DNA from: Streptomyces ochraceiscleroticus
GTDB lineage: Bacteria; Actinomycetota; Actinomycetes; Streptomycetales; Streptomycetaceae
Direction of reading: 5' to 3'
DNA length: 64,000 bases
Assembly: GCF_000720485.1 (NCBI RefSeq)
Contig: NZ_JOAX01000008.1
Span: 124,001-188,000 of the forward strand
Below the pieces are notes generated by a model. That model was not told where the DNA came from. It worked only from the letters and a program-made list of their open reading frames with translations, and ran no database searches. Positions 17,281 to 25,644 of the stretch are shown in pieces. Both the position numbers and the translations under genes were made by a program. The stretch's first letter is position 1; every line of letters begins with the position of its first letter.

Positions 17281-18249
17281 TCAGCGCACGACCGTGCCCG
17301 GAGCCGCGCCCAGCATGCCCAGTTCGGCGCGGGTCGGGGCGCCCTCCCAGTCACCGGGCGAGGCCACCGCGAACGCGCCCGTGGTGACCGCGCGCTCCAG
17401 CCGCCCGGCCACTGGCTCGCCGTCCAGCAGGGCCGAGAGGTACCCGGCCACGAAGGCGTCGCCCGCGCCGACCGCGTCCACCGCCCGTACGGCCTTCGCG
17501 GGCGCGTGCACCGGCCCGTCGGCCGTGTACGCGGTGGCGCCGGACGCGCCGAGCTTGACGACGACCTCGCGGGGCCCGGCCTTCAGGAGCCAATCGGCCT
17601 GCGCGGCAGGCGAAGACACGCTCTCCGGCAGGCACAGCGGCAGCTCGTCCTCGGAGGCGATCAGTACGTCCACGGACGGCACCCAGGAGCACAGCACCTC
17701 GGCCGCCGCTTCCGCGCTCCACAGCCGGGACCGGAAGTTCACGTCCAGGCAGACCGTGCTGCCGTGCGCGCGGGCCAGCCGCAGGGCCCGTTCAGCCGCT
17801 CCCTGCGCCTCGGGGCCCAGCGCGGGGGTGATGCCGGTGAGATGCAGGACGCGCGGCGGCGCGGCCGCGAACGCCCGCTCCACGGCGTCCGCGCGCAGCC
17901 GCGAACCGGCCGAGCCCGCCCGGTAGTAGTGCACCCGCGTCACCTCGGGCAGCCGCGGCTCGAACATCAGCAGCCCGGTCGGCGCGCCGCCGTCGTCCGT
18001 CGACGCGCCCGAGACGTCCACGCCCTCGGCCCGCAGCGTCCGCAGCACGAGCTGCCCGGCCTCGTCGTCGCCGACCGCGCCCGCCCAGCGCACCGGGTGC
18101 CCGAGCCGGGCCAGGCCGATGGCCACGTTGCTCTCGGCGCCCGCGACGGACACCTGCATCGTGCCGCCCAGCTTCAGCGGCCCGCTGCCGCGCAGCGCGA
18201 CCATCGTCTCGCCGAGGGTGAGTACCTCTGCCGTGCCCGTACCGCTCAC
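17281..18249 (-). CDS. kdgK: PfkB-family sugar kinase, probable 2-keto-3-deoxygluconate kinase
   Basis: A 322-residue ribokinase-fold enzyme. VLTLGETMVALRGSGPL is the usual KDG kinase opening, GGTMQVSVAGAESNVAIGLARLG the substrate region, and VDAVGAGDAFVAGYLSALL the PfkB signature with catalytic Asp. GTG 18249 overlaps the upstream aldolase stop as GTGA, so the two are translationally coupled. Together they would phosphorylate KDG to KDPG and split it to pyruvate and glyceraldehyde 3-phosphate. The pairing with a KDPG aldolase is the main reason for choosing KDG over other sugars. Confidence 0.87.
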   Translation of the reverse strand: MSGTGTAEVLTLGETMVALRGSGPLKLGGTMQVSVAGAESNVAIGLARLGHPVRWAGAVGDDEAGQLVLRTLRAEGVDVSGASTDDGGAPTGLLMFEPRLPEVTRVHYYRAGSAGSRLRADAVERAFAAAPPRVLHLTGITPALGPEAQGAAERALRLARAHGSTVCLDVNFRSRLWSAEAAAEVLCSWVPSVDVLIASEDELPLCLPESVSSPAAQADWLLKAGPREVVVKLGASGATAYTADGPVHAPAKAVRAVDAVGAGDAFVAGYLSALLDGEPVAGRLERAVTTGAFAVASPGDWEGAPTRAELGMLGAAPGTVVR

Positions 18250-18884
18250 GCCAGCCCCTCCGCGCCCTCGGCGCAGACCTCCAGGAAGTCGGCGGTCCGC
18301 CGGCGCAGCCCGTCCAGGTCGCCGCCGTCCGCCGCGTCCCCGATGAGCGGCGAGCCGACGCCCACCGCCACCGCGCCCGCGGCCAGATACGCGCGGGCCG
18401 CCGCCGCGTCCACGCCGCCCACCGGCACGAACGGCAGCTCCGGGAAGGGCGCCCGCAGCGCCTTGAGGTACGCGGGGCCGCCGATGGAGGCGGGGAAGAG
18501 CTTCAGGGCCGTCGCTCCGGCGGCCTTCGCCGCGATCACCTCGGTCGGCGTCATCACCCCGGCCACCACCGGCAGCCCCCGGCGCACGCACTCGTCCACG
18601 CCGGCGCCCAGCCCCGGCGTGACCGCCAGGTTCGCGCCGGCCTCGGCGGCCCGCTCGACGTCCTCAGCGGTGGTGACCGTGCCCGCGCCCAGCCACGCGT
18701 CCGGCCCCAGCTCCTGCCGCGCCCGCCGGATGACGCCGAGCGCGTCCGCCCCGCTGAGCGAGACCTCGACGAGCCGCACCCCCTCCTCGGCGAGGGTCAT
18801 GACCGTACGGAAGGACGCCTCGGGGTCCTTGCCGCGGATGATGGCGACGAGTCGCCCGGCCCGGAGCGCTGCGCTGAAGTCCAT
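18246..18884 (-). CDS. eda: Bifunctional-type KDPG/KHG aldolase
   Basis: A 212-residue class I aldolase. RLVAIIRGKDPEAS, LVEVSLSGADALGVI, LGAGTVTTAEDVERA and TALKLFPASIGGPAYLKAL are the expected strands. The Schiff-base Lys is in ALKLFPA, and VPVGGVDAAAARAYLAAGAVAVGVGS binds the phosphate. ATG 18884 is preceded by GGGAGAACC. It is first in a two-gene operon with the kinase. No dehydratase or regulator for sugar acids is adjacent, so the KDG source must be encoded elsewhere. Confidence 0.93.
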   Translation of the reverse strand: MDFSAALRAGRLVAIIRGKDPEASFRTVMTLAEEGVRLVEVSLSGADALGVIRRARQELGPDAWLGAGTVTTAEDVERAAEAGANLAVTPGLGAGVDECVRRGLPVVAGVMTPTEVIAAKAAGATALKLFPASIGGPAYLKALRAPFPELPFVPVGGVDAAAARAYLAAGAVAVGVGSPLIGDAADGGDLDGLRRRTADFLEVCAEGAEGLA

Positions 18885-19009
18885 GGTTCTCCCGGTGGGT
18901 GCGGCGGTGGGCGGTCCTTGCCGCCCATTCTGAATCACCCCGCGCCGCACCGGCGGACGCGGGCCCCTCGACCACGACGCCCTCCTCCGGCCGGTCCACT
19001 AGAACCCCG

Positions 19010-19645
19010 TCATGCTCCCTCTCCCCGTCGCGTCGCGCCGTGCCGCAGCGTGCCGTCCTGCCGCGCCTTCCGCAGCAGCGCTGCCTGCTGCGGGTTCAGC
19101 CGGGCGGAGCGGGGCACGGCCTCGGGGTGCCGGGCGCGCCAGTACGGGTTGTCGTGCGGCAGGCCGCCGCTGACCCGGCCGTACATGCCGAAGACCAGCA
19201 GCATCACCCCGACCACAAAGCTGAACAGGACGTTCTGGAGGTGGAAGGCGAGGTAGTTGAAGCCGGTCTCCAGGACCGCCAGATTGACGAAGCCGCTCAG
19301 CAGGAAGGCGAGGCCGAGCACGGTGTTCAGGGTGGAGGCGAAGTTCCCGCCGATCACCATCCCCACGAAGAGGAGCAGGCCGATGAGGATGGACAGCACG
19401 CTCAGCGCGCCGTTCGTGTTCAGGCCCGCGACCGTGTCGCCGCCGGTGTCGAAGAAGCCGATCCGGTCGATCAGGCCGAGGACGCCGAAGGCGACCAGTA
19501 CCAGTCCCATCAGCCCGGCGCCGACCCGGTAGACCGTACTGAGCCGGTGGTCGACGGGCAGATGCTCGTCGAGCCTGGTGTGCCGCCGGGGAGCGTGCCG
19601 CCGCGGGGTGTGGGAGGGCCCGTGAAGGGCGTGGCCAGCAGTCAT
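19010..19645 (-). CDS. DUF4383 family membrane protein
   Basis: A 211-residue protein with a His/Arg-rich cytoplasmic N-terminus and four hydrophobic helices: VYRVGAGLMGLVLVAFGVLGL, ALSVLSILIGLLLFVGMVIG, TLNTVLGLAFLLSGFVNLAVL and VLFSFVVGVMLLVFGMYGRV. GGNFASTLN between helices is characteristic of DUF4383. ATG 19645 has AGGAGG upstream. The C-terminal tail contains NPYWRARHPEAVPRSARLNPQQAALLRKARQ-like basic helices. Function unknown; single gene. Confidence 0.88.
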   Translation of the reverse strand: MTAGHALHGPSHTPRRHAPRRHTRLDEHLPVDHRLSTVYRVGAGLMGLVLVAFGVLGLIDRIGFFDTGGDTVAGLNTNGALSVLSILIGLLLFVGMVIGGNFASTLNTVLGLAFLLSGFVNLAVLETGFNYLAFHLQNVLFSFVVGVMLLVFGMYGRVSGGLPHDNPYWRARHPEAVPRSARLNPQQAALLRKARQDGTLRHGATRRGEGA

Positions 19646-19756
19646 GTCCGGCCTCCTTTGCACAGAAGGACCGCCAGGGCCGTACCGCCGTACCTCCCTC
19701 CAGCTTCCGCCTCCGGGGGCGCGGACGCCATCGCACGGCCGGGCGGGCTCCGGCGG

Positions 19757-21016
19757 TCAGCTCCCGCCGCCCCGTTCCTCGCGGATCGCCTGGACGACCC
19801 GCGCCGCGGTCTCCCGTACCGCGTCCGTCTCGGTCAGGAAGTGCCACCAGTCCGGATGCCGGCTGCCCTCCAGCCCGGCCTCCGCCCGCTCCAGTCGCGC
19901 CACGGCCTCGTCCAGCGGCCGCGCGTGCCGGGGATCGGGCGTGCTCCGCCCCGCCATCGCCAGCCGCTGCGCGTCCCGGATCGCGAACCGCGTCCGCTCG
20001 ACCTCCCGCTTCCGGTCGAAGGACACCTCGTCCAGCCGCCGCAGCCGGTCCCCGGCGGCCGACACCGCCTCGTCCGTCGTGTTCAGCAGCGCCCGTACGG
20101 TCGCCAGCAGACTCGTCGCGTCCGCCCACCGCTGCTCGTCCCGCGCGCCCTGCGCCTCCCGCAGCTTCACTTCCGCCTGCCGTACGGCGTCCGCCGCCTG
20201 CTGCGGCACCTGCTGCAGGTCCTGCCAGCACGCCGCGCTGTACCGCCGCCGCAGCTCGCTCAGTACGGGGTCCACGTTCCCCGCCCGCGTCGTGATCGCC
20301 TGCGCCCGGGTCCGCAGCGACACCAGCCGCTTGTCGATCTCCGCGGCCTTCTCCGGCAGCCGCTCCGCCTCGCTCCGTACGGCCTCGGCCCGGCGCAGGA
20401 CGTCATCGGCGCGCTGGATCGTCTCCTGTACGCCGTGCTGCCCGGCCCCCTGGTTCAGCTTGGTCAGCTCGGGTGACAGCGCCGCCAGCCGGGCCGCGAG
20501 ATCATCGGCCTTCAGGCCGCCCGCGCGCACCGCGTCCAGCGCCTGGGTCGCCGCCAGCAGCGCCTGCCGGGCCCGCTCCACCGCCGGCGCCAGCCGCGCG
20601 AGCTGCGTCTCCGCGGTCTGCAGCAGCGGCCCGAGGCCCTGCGCGAACCGCTCCAGCTCCTTGCCGACCGCCGTCAGCTCGTCCTTGGCCCGGGCCAGAT
20701 CGGCGCGCGCCCGGGAGGCAGCGGCACCGTCAAGATCGTCCCGGTCCAGATCATGGGCGTCCACGGCCGCGATGTACGTCCGGCTGACCTCGTCGATCCG
20801 CTGCCCGAGCTGCGCGTACCCCTCGGCGGCCCGCCGCGCGCCCGGCGAGTCGTCCACCGCCGTGATCGTCTCGATCGAGATCCGCAGGTCCCGCTGCGCG
20901 GTGTCCAGCTCGTAGAACGCGGCCGCCGCGGCATCCTTCGCCGCCTGCGCCTCGGCCCGCTGACTCTCCCCGCGCCCGAACCACCGTCTGGTACCGCCAC
21001 CGGCGAACGCCATCAT
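19757..21016 (-). CDS. Uncharacterised Ala/Arg-rich coiled-coil protein
   Basis: A 419-residue protein that is nearly all alpha-helical heptads from about residue 20 on (Ala, Leu, Glu, Arg rich; for example AERLPEKAAEIDKRLVSL). It has no signal peptide, membrane segment or catalytic motif. The N-terminus MMAFAGGGTRRWFGRGES is glycine/arginine-rich and the C-terminus is WWHFLTETDAV followed by a helix. Two adjacent ATGs (21016, 21013) follow GGTGGGGGG; the open frame continues 77 codons upstream without a better start. It faces away from tRNA-Val. I do not recognise a function; a structural or scaffold role is a guess. Confidence 0.8.
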   Translation of the reverse strand: MMAFAGGGTRRWFGRGESQRAEAQAAKDAAAAAFYELDTAQRDLRISIETITAVDDSPGARRAAEGYAQLGQRIDEVSRTYIAAVDAHDLDRDDLDGAAASRARADLARAKDELTAVGKELERFAQGLGPLLQTAETQLARLAPAVERARQALLAATQALDAVRAGGLKADDLAARLAALSPELTKLNQGAGQHGVQETIQRADDVLRRAEAVRSEAERLPEKAAEIDKRLVSLRTRAQAITTRAGNVDPVLSELRRRYSAACWQDLQQVPQQAADAVRQAEVKLREAQGARDEQRWADATSLLATVRALLNTTDEAVSAAGDRLRRLDEVSFDRKREVERTRFAIRDAQRLAMAGRSTPDPRHARPLDEAVARLERAEAGLEGSRHPDWWHFLTETDAVRETAARVVQAIREERGGGS

Positions 21017-21206
21017 CCCCCCACCGACTGCCGTCGCGGCCGGCACCGGCACCGACGACGTGCTCGCTGCTCGTACGACCGCGTGTGTGTCGCCGTCACA
21101 ACCCTCTCCCGCTCGCGTCGCCCCAGGCCCGAAGCCATTCTCCCACCCTGTACGGACGAACACACCGGCCGGTAGGTTCACCATCCGGACGCTTCCCCAC
21201 ACGGGT

Positions 21207-21237
21207 TTGCGAACCATCCCCGCAGGCAAGGTAGTCT
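21207..21237 (+). promoter_or_regulatory. Predicted promoter of tRNA-Val
   Basis: TTGCGA (21207-21212) and TAGTCT (21232-21237) separated by 19 bp, ending 12 nt before the mature tRNA. The spacer is slightly long. Confidence 0.45.
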
Positions 21238-21249
21238 GTCGGTTCATCC

Positions 21250-21321
21250 GGGCGCATAGCTCAGCGGTAGAGCGCTGCTCTTACAAAGCAGATGTCACAG
21301 GTTCAAATCCTGTTGTGCCCA
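21250..21321 (+). tRNA. tRNA-Val (anticodon UAC)
   Basis: A 72-nt cloverleaf. The acceptor GGGCGCA pairs with TGTGCCC, the D-arm is GCTC-AGCGGTA-GAGC, the anticodon stem CTGCT/AGCAG encloses CTTACAA giving anticodon TAC, and the T-arm ACAGG-TTCAAAT-CCTGT is perfect. CCA is not encoded: only the discriminator A follows, then CGTG. A hairpin terminator begins 8 nt downstream. Confidence 0.98.
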
Positions 21322-21328
21322 CGTGTAT

Positions 21329-21361
21329 GAAGACCCCCAGCCGGCTCGGCTGGGGGTCTTC
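21329..21361 (+). terminator. Terminator of tRNA-Val
   Basis: A perfect 15-bp stem GAAGACCCCCAGCCG/CGGCTGGGGGTCTTC (21329-21343 with 21347-21361) and a 3-nt loop, directly after the tRNA. Confidence 0.9.
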
Positions 21362-21403
21362 GGCGTCTTCGGGGCGTCTCGGCGCGAGGATTAGGGTGGC
21401 GTT

Positions 21404-22084
21404 GTGTTCGGTACCGGGCAGAGGGCTGCTGCGTTCGATGTCGTGTGTCTCGCGGCTTCGCTGGGTGGGGTGAGCGCCTACCGGGAGGTGCTCGCGGCGC
21501 TGCCCGAGGGGTTTCCGGCCGCGGTGGTGCTGGTGCAGCATCGGCCGGTGCGGGAGCAGGACGGGCTCGTCAAGGTACTGGGGTACCGCTCGGCGCTGCC
21601 GGTGCGGCTGCTGGCGGACGAGGACCGGCTCGCGCCGGGTGTCGCGCATGTCGTGCCGGCGGGGCGGTCGGCCGTTTTCACGCCGGCGGGGGACGTGTCG
21701 CTGCGCGCCGTCGAGGGCCACCGGGCGGCTGATCCGATGTTCGCCTCGGCCGCTGCCGCGTTCGGTCCGCGGGTGCTGGCGGCGGTGCTGACGGGGCGTA
21801 TGGAGGACGGGGCGCTGGGGGCGCGGCACATCCGGGGTGCCGGGGGCCGGGTGCTCGCGCAGGACGCCGGAACGGCGGAAGCCTTCGGCATGCCCAGCGC
21901 GGCGATCGCCACCGGCTGCGTAGACTTTGTACTGCCCTTGCCGGTGCTGGCGCACGCGCTGGTCAGCCTGGTGATGGCGCCGGGTGCCGCAGGCTTGATG
22001 CGGGTGTCGCTGCCGCCCTGGGCGGCGGTGATCCCACCGGCGGTCGCCGCCCGAGAGCCGGTCGCCGGTCGTACGGAAGGGTGA
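21404..22084 (+). CDS. Stand-alone CheB-type methylesterase domain protein
   Basis: A 226-residue protein made of a CheB C-terminal esterase domain without a receiver domain. The catalytic triad is visible: Ser19 in AASLGG, His46 in VQHR and Asp135 in TGRMEDGALG. FGMPSAAIATGCVDFVLPL is the conserved end. Such domains hydrolyse methyl-glutamates on chemoreceptors, but no chemotaxis or flagellar genes are seen here and Streptomyces are non-motile, so the substrate is unknown. The stop is 7 nt before the Crp-like gene, so the two are probably co-transcribed. GTG 21404 lacks a clear SD. Confidence 0.85.
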   Translation: MFGTGQRAAAFDVVCLAASLGGVSAYREVLAALPEGFPAAVVLVQHRPVREQDGLVKVLGYRSALPVRLLADEDRLAPGVAHVVPAGRSAVFTPAGDVSLRAVEGHRAADPMFASAAAAFGPRVLAAVLTGRMEDGALGARHIRGAGGRVLAQDAGTAEAFGMPSAAIATGCVDFVLPLPVLAHALVSLVMAPGAAGLMRVSLPPWAAVIPPAVAAREPVAGRTEG

Positions 22085-22091
22085 GTGCGCC

Positions 22092-22907
22092 ATGGCGGGC
22101 AACGCGCCGCCGGACAGCCGGCAGGACGGCGCCCTGGAGGACAACCGGCTGCTCGCCGCGCTGCCGAAGCGGGAGCTGGAGCGGCTGCGGTCCGGGCTGG
22201 AGCCGGTCGAGCTGAAGCTTTCGGACGTCTTGTACCGGCCCGGCGAGCGGATCGAGGCGCTGTGGTTCCCGGTACGCGGCGTGGTCTCGCTCCTCGCCGA
22301 GCTGGACGGGTCGGACGCCCAGCCGGACGGGTCGGGTCCCGAGTCGGGCGGGGCGGGCCCCGGGCCGGACGGTTCGGGCGCCGAACCGGGCGCGACGAGC
22401 GTCGAGGTCGCCACCGTGGGCGACGAGGGCGTGGTCGGGCTGCCGGTGTTCCTGGGCGTCGGCATCCCGACCGAGCGGGCGATGTGCCAGGTCGCCGGGT
22501 GGGCGCTGCGGATGGACGCCGACCGGTTCCGGCACGAGATCGCCGTGGTGGACGGCGCGTTCCAGCAGGTGCTGCACCGCTACACCCAGACCATGTTCAC
22601 CCAGCTCGCCCGGAACGCGGCCTGCAACCGCAGCCACCGCACCCGGGAACGGTGCGCACGCTGGCTGCTGATGACCGCCGACCGTATGCACAGCGACGAG
22701 TTCGTGCTCACCCAGGAATTCCTCGCCCGGATGCTCACGGTGCGCAGATCCTCGGTGAGCGAGGTCGCCGGCGCGCTGGCCGAGGAGGGGTGCATCCGTT
22801 ACCGCCGCGGCACGATCACCGTGCTGGACCGCCCGGGCCTGGAGGCCCGGGCGTGCAGTTGTTACCGGGCCCTCCGCGAGGTCACGGACGCCGCGTTCCC
22901 CCGGTAA
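22092..22907 (+). CDS. Crp/Fnr-family transcriptional regulator with a low-complexity insert
   Basis: A 271-residue protein with a cyclic-nucleotide-binding-type beta-barrel (VLYRPGERIEALWFPVRGVVSLL, then VEVATVGDEGVVGLPVFLG), a dimer helix and a winged HTH (FVLTQEFLARMLTVRRSSVSEVAGAL...CIRYRRGTITVLD). About 30 residues rich in DGSG/PG (about residues 75-105) are inserted between two barrel strands. The usual cAMP-pocket Arg/Ser pattern is not evident, so another ligand or none is possible. It is coupled to the CheB-like gene upstream. ATG 22092 lies just after GGGTGAGTGCGCC. Confidence 0.88.
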   Translation: MAGNAPPDSRQDGALEDNRLLAALPKRELERLRSGLEPVELKLSDVLYRPGERIEALWFPVRGVVSLLAELDGSDAQPDGSGPESGGAGPGPDGSGAEPGATSVEVATVGDEGVVGLPVFLGVGIPTERAMCQVAGWALRMDADRFRHEIAVVDGAFQQVLHRYTQTMFTQLARNAACNRSHRTRERCARWLLMTADRMHSDEFVLTQEFLARMLTVRRSSVSEVAGALAEEGCIRYRRGTITVLDRPGLEARACSCYRALREVTDAAFPR

Positions 22908-23023
22908 GGCGGCACGACGGTAAGGCCGTAAGTACGTACGCGCGGTGGCTGGCGGAGGGTGGGCGCGGCGCTACGCTCGGGGGACCGGGGGAGCGGACCA
23001 GGTGGGTACCAGGGGGGTATCTG

Positions 23024-24415
23024 ATGGCATCCCATGAGGTGAACGGTGCGGTACTGGCCGGTCTTCGGGCCGGGTTCGCCGGAGAACTGATCACGCCCGG
23101 TGATCCCTCGTACGACGAGCACCGCAGCGTCTTCAACGCGATGATCGACCGGCGGCCCGCCGTCATCGCGTGCTGTACGACCGCCGAGGACATCGGCCGG
23201 GCGGTCCGCTGGGCGCGCGAGGAGGGGCTGGAGATCGCGGTGCGCGGCGGCGGGCACGGCGTCGCCGGGACGGCGGTGAACGACGGCGGTCTCGTCGTCG
23301 ACCTGCGGCGGATGAACGGCGCGACGGTCGATCCGGAGAGCCGTACGGCACGCGTCGGCGGCGGCGCGACCATGGGTGATCTCGACCGGGCGGCCGGCGC
23401 GCACGGGCTGGCGACGACCGGCGGGCGGGTCTCGACCACCGGCGTGGGCGGCTACACGCTGGGCGGCGGCTCTGGCTGGCTCGAGCGGAAGTACGGCCTG
23501 ACCTGCGAGAACCTGCTGGAGGTCGAGCTGGTCACGGCGGCCGGGGAGACCGTACGGGCGAGCGGCGCCGAGAATCCGGAGCTCTTCTGGGCGCTGCACG
23601 GGGGCGGCGGCAACTTCGGGGTGGTGACGTCCTTCACGTTCCGGCTGCACGAACTGCCCGCGTTCAGCTTCGGGCTGCTGCTGTGGCGCCCGGAGGCCGG
23701 CCCCGAGGTGATGCGCGCGTACCGCGACTTCATGGCGGCGGCGCCCGACGAGGTCGGCGGCGCGCTGCTCTATCTCACCGGCCCGCCCGAGGAGTTCGTG
23801 CCCGCGCATCTGCGGGACCGGATGGCGTGCGCGTGCCTGATCACGTACGCGGGGCCGGTGGCGCGGGCGCGCGAGGTGATCGCGCCGATGCTGCGCCTCG
23901 GGCACGAGGGGGAGCTGATCGCGGACATGCCGTACGCGGACTTCCAGTGCATGCTCGACGACCCGCCCGGCTACCGGAATTACTGGTCGGCGGAGTACCT
24001 GGCGGAGCTGCCCGACCGTGCCGTCGACGCCTTCTGCGTGCGCGCCGGCGACATGGTCGTCCCCTCGCCGTCCCAGCATCTGCTGCTGCCCCAGGGCGGC
24101 GCGCTCGCGCGCGGCGCGGCGAACTATCCGGTGCCGTGGCGGTCGGCGCCGTGGGCGGTGCATCCGCTCGGCCTCTGGGAGGACCCGGCCGACGACGCGC
24201 GCGCCCGGCAGTGGGCGCGTGACCTGCGCGCCGACATGCGGCCGTGGTCGATCGGCGCGGTCAACCTCAACTTCATCGGGGACGAGGGCGGCGAACGGGT
24301 CGTCGCAGGCGTGGGCGCGGACAACCACGCGCGGCTCGCGGCGGTGAAGGCCGCGTACGACCCGGACAACGTCTTCCGCGGTAACCACAACATCGGGTCG
24401 GGGCGGGCCGCGTAG
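23024..24415 (+). CDS. FAD-binding oxidoreductase of the BBE/PCMH family
   Basis: A 463-residue flavoenzyme. The FAD-binding domain has IAVRGGGHGVAGTAVNDGGLVVDL, with the His of GGGHGVAG as probable covalent FAD attachment, and VGGYTLGGGSGWLERKYGL. At the site where bicovalent members have Cys, this protein reads STTGVGG, so single covalent attachment is likely. GGGGNFGVVTSFTFRLH closes the FAD domain. The C-terminal berberine-bridge segment is AAYDPDNVFRGNHNI. ATG 23024 follows AGGGGGG. Substrate unknown. No metabolic neighbours help, and a weak hairpin lies at 24452. Confidence 0.92.
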   Translation: MASHEVNGAVLAGLRAGFAGELITPGDPSYDEHRSVFNAMIDRRPAVIACCTTAEDIGRAVRWAREEGLEIAVRGGGHGVAGTAVNDGGLVVDLRRMNGATVDPESRTARVGGGATMGDLDRAAGAHGLATTGGRVSTTGVGGYTLGGGSGWLERKYGLTCENLLEVELVTAAGETVRASGAENPELFWALHGGGGNFGVVTSFTFRLHELPAFSFGLLLWRPEAGPEVMRAYRDFMAAAPDEVGGALLYLTGPPEEFVPAHLRDRMACACLITYAGPVARAREVIAPMLRLGHEGELIADMPYADFQCMLDDPPGYRNYWSAEYLAELPDRAVDAFCVRAGDMVVPSPSQHLLLPQGGALARGAANYPVPWRSAPWAVHPLGLWEDPADDARARQWARDLRADMRPWSIGAVNLNFIGDEGGERVVAGVGADNHARLAAVKAAYDPDNVFRGNHNIGSGRAA

Positions 24416-24755
24416 CCGCCGGGCCGTGCCGTACGGACGCCGGAAAGGGCCGGACACCGTACGGACGCCGGGTGTCCTTTCTGTCGGTTATGCAGGCGTG
24501 GTGACTTCCTGCGCCGGAAATGCAGCGGAAGGGGCGGGTGTGGCGGGGGAGGGAACAGTGTGCGCGTGAGGTGACCGAAGGGCGAAGTGGCCGGAATTGG
24601 CGGGTTCCGCGTCGATCGTGAGTTCTATGGTGAAGCGGAGTGGCCCCGGACCCCGGTCGCGCCTGTTCAGCGCGCCCTTTCAGTGGCGGAGTGCCGGTGG
24701 GATTCCCCGGCAGCAGGCCCCCGAGTCCACTTCCGAAGGAGAGCAGGGTCCGGCC
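24416..24755 (+). other. Intergenic region with a weak terminator hairpin
   Basis: A 7-bp stem GGACACC/GGTGTCC (24452-24458 with 24471-24477) followed by TTTCT is a plausible terminator for the oxidoreductase. GTACGGACGCCGG occurs twice (24431 and 24459). The rest, to 24755, shows no convincing gene; it may be the leader of the next gene, which has a GAAGGAGAG at about 24737. Confidence 0.4.
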
Positions 24756-25361
24756 ATGGAGCAGAGTACGGCCGCCTCCCCCATGTCCCCGGCCGCCGGC
24801 CGCGCCCCCGCGTTCCGCTGGGGGCTCAGCGCACGGCGACGGCCCGGTAGCGACAAGGAGGCCACCGTGCTGGCTTGCGCGGTGCTGGACGCGCTCGGCG
24901 TGCCGGGGGAGGGGAGCGCGTCCCTGGTCTCTGACCTGGCCCGGGCGACGGCGTACGTGCTGACCCACGGCAGCGCGGACGCGTACCGCCTCACGATCGA
25001 GATCGACGGCGGGCAGTGCGCGGTACGGGTCGACGACCGGGAGACGGGCGAGGATTCCGGGGGCGAGGGGACCGGGCAGCAGGGCGCCGGGGACGCGGGC
25101 GCGGGGCGGCTGTGCGTGGACCACCGTACGGACGGCTCGCTCGCGGTGTTCTTCCGCCGGCCGTTCCCGGAGGTCACCGAGCTGGCGCCGGGTGGTCCGG
25201 AGAGGCAGGGCGGTGCGGAGGTGCCGGGCGGTCCGGCGAGGCCGAGCGGTCCGGAGCGGGAGGGCTCGGCGGACGTCGTTCCGCTGCCGGTCGTTCCGCT
25301 CGCGTCCGGGGCCTGCGGCAGGCCCGAGGCCGTCACCACGGATATGGCCGCCGAGGGTTGA
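24756..25361 (+). CDS. Hypothetical protein, possibly a degenerate HATPase (anti-sigma-like) domain
   Basis: About 201 residues from ATG 24756. The N-terminus is low complexity (MEQSTAASPMSPAAGRAP). The middle, VLDALGVPGEGSASLVSDLARATAYVLTHGSADAYRLTIEIDGGQCAVRVDD, has the helix-strand order of RsbW/HATPase anti-sigma factors, but the N-box asparagine expected near residue 75 is missing. The end is Gly/Glu/Pro-rich. It is followed by a STAS-domain gene 283 nt downstream, which is why I suspect a partner-switching pair. The start is uncertain: GAAGGAGAG is about 11 nt from the ATG and upstream in-frame starts exist. Confidence 0.55.
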   Translation: MEQSTAASPMSPAAGRAPAFRWGLSARRRPGSDKEATVLACAVLDALGVPGEGSASLVSDLARATAYVLTHGSADAYRLTIEIDGGQCAVRVDDRETGEDSGGEGTGQQGAGDAGAGRLCVDHRTDGSLAVFFRRPFPEVTELAPGGPERQGGAEVPGGPARPSGPEREGSADVVPLPVVPLASGACGRPEAVTTDMAAEG

Positions 25362-25644
25362 CCATTCACCGTTCTGCTTTATGCTTTCCGATGTTCGGGG
25401 ATTTCCTGCATAAATGCAGCGTTCTGCCCTCCCCTCGCGGTGTTTTACGGTGCCATTCGGCCACGTCTGAGCCTGGTATGCCGTCAAGCGATATGGATAA
25501 AATTCACCCGTCAGTGGCGTTCTGTCCTGCCTGATCGATTCTGCGTTGCAGGGCGCGGTTACGGTGCCTGTGCATCCCAGACCCTGGTGCGTACTGGCCC
25601 GTCGCCGTGTTCGTGATACGGCCTGAAGTACAACTGGGGGTGAC

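Noticed and set aside
18251..18591. N-terminal extension of the KDG kinase frame
   Set aside because: It is open only because it runs antisense-phase through the aldolase gene; translation is Arg/Gly-rich and the GTGA overlap start fits the family.
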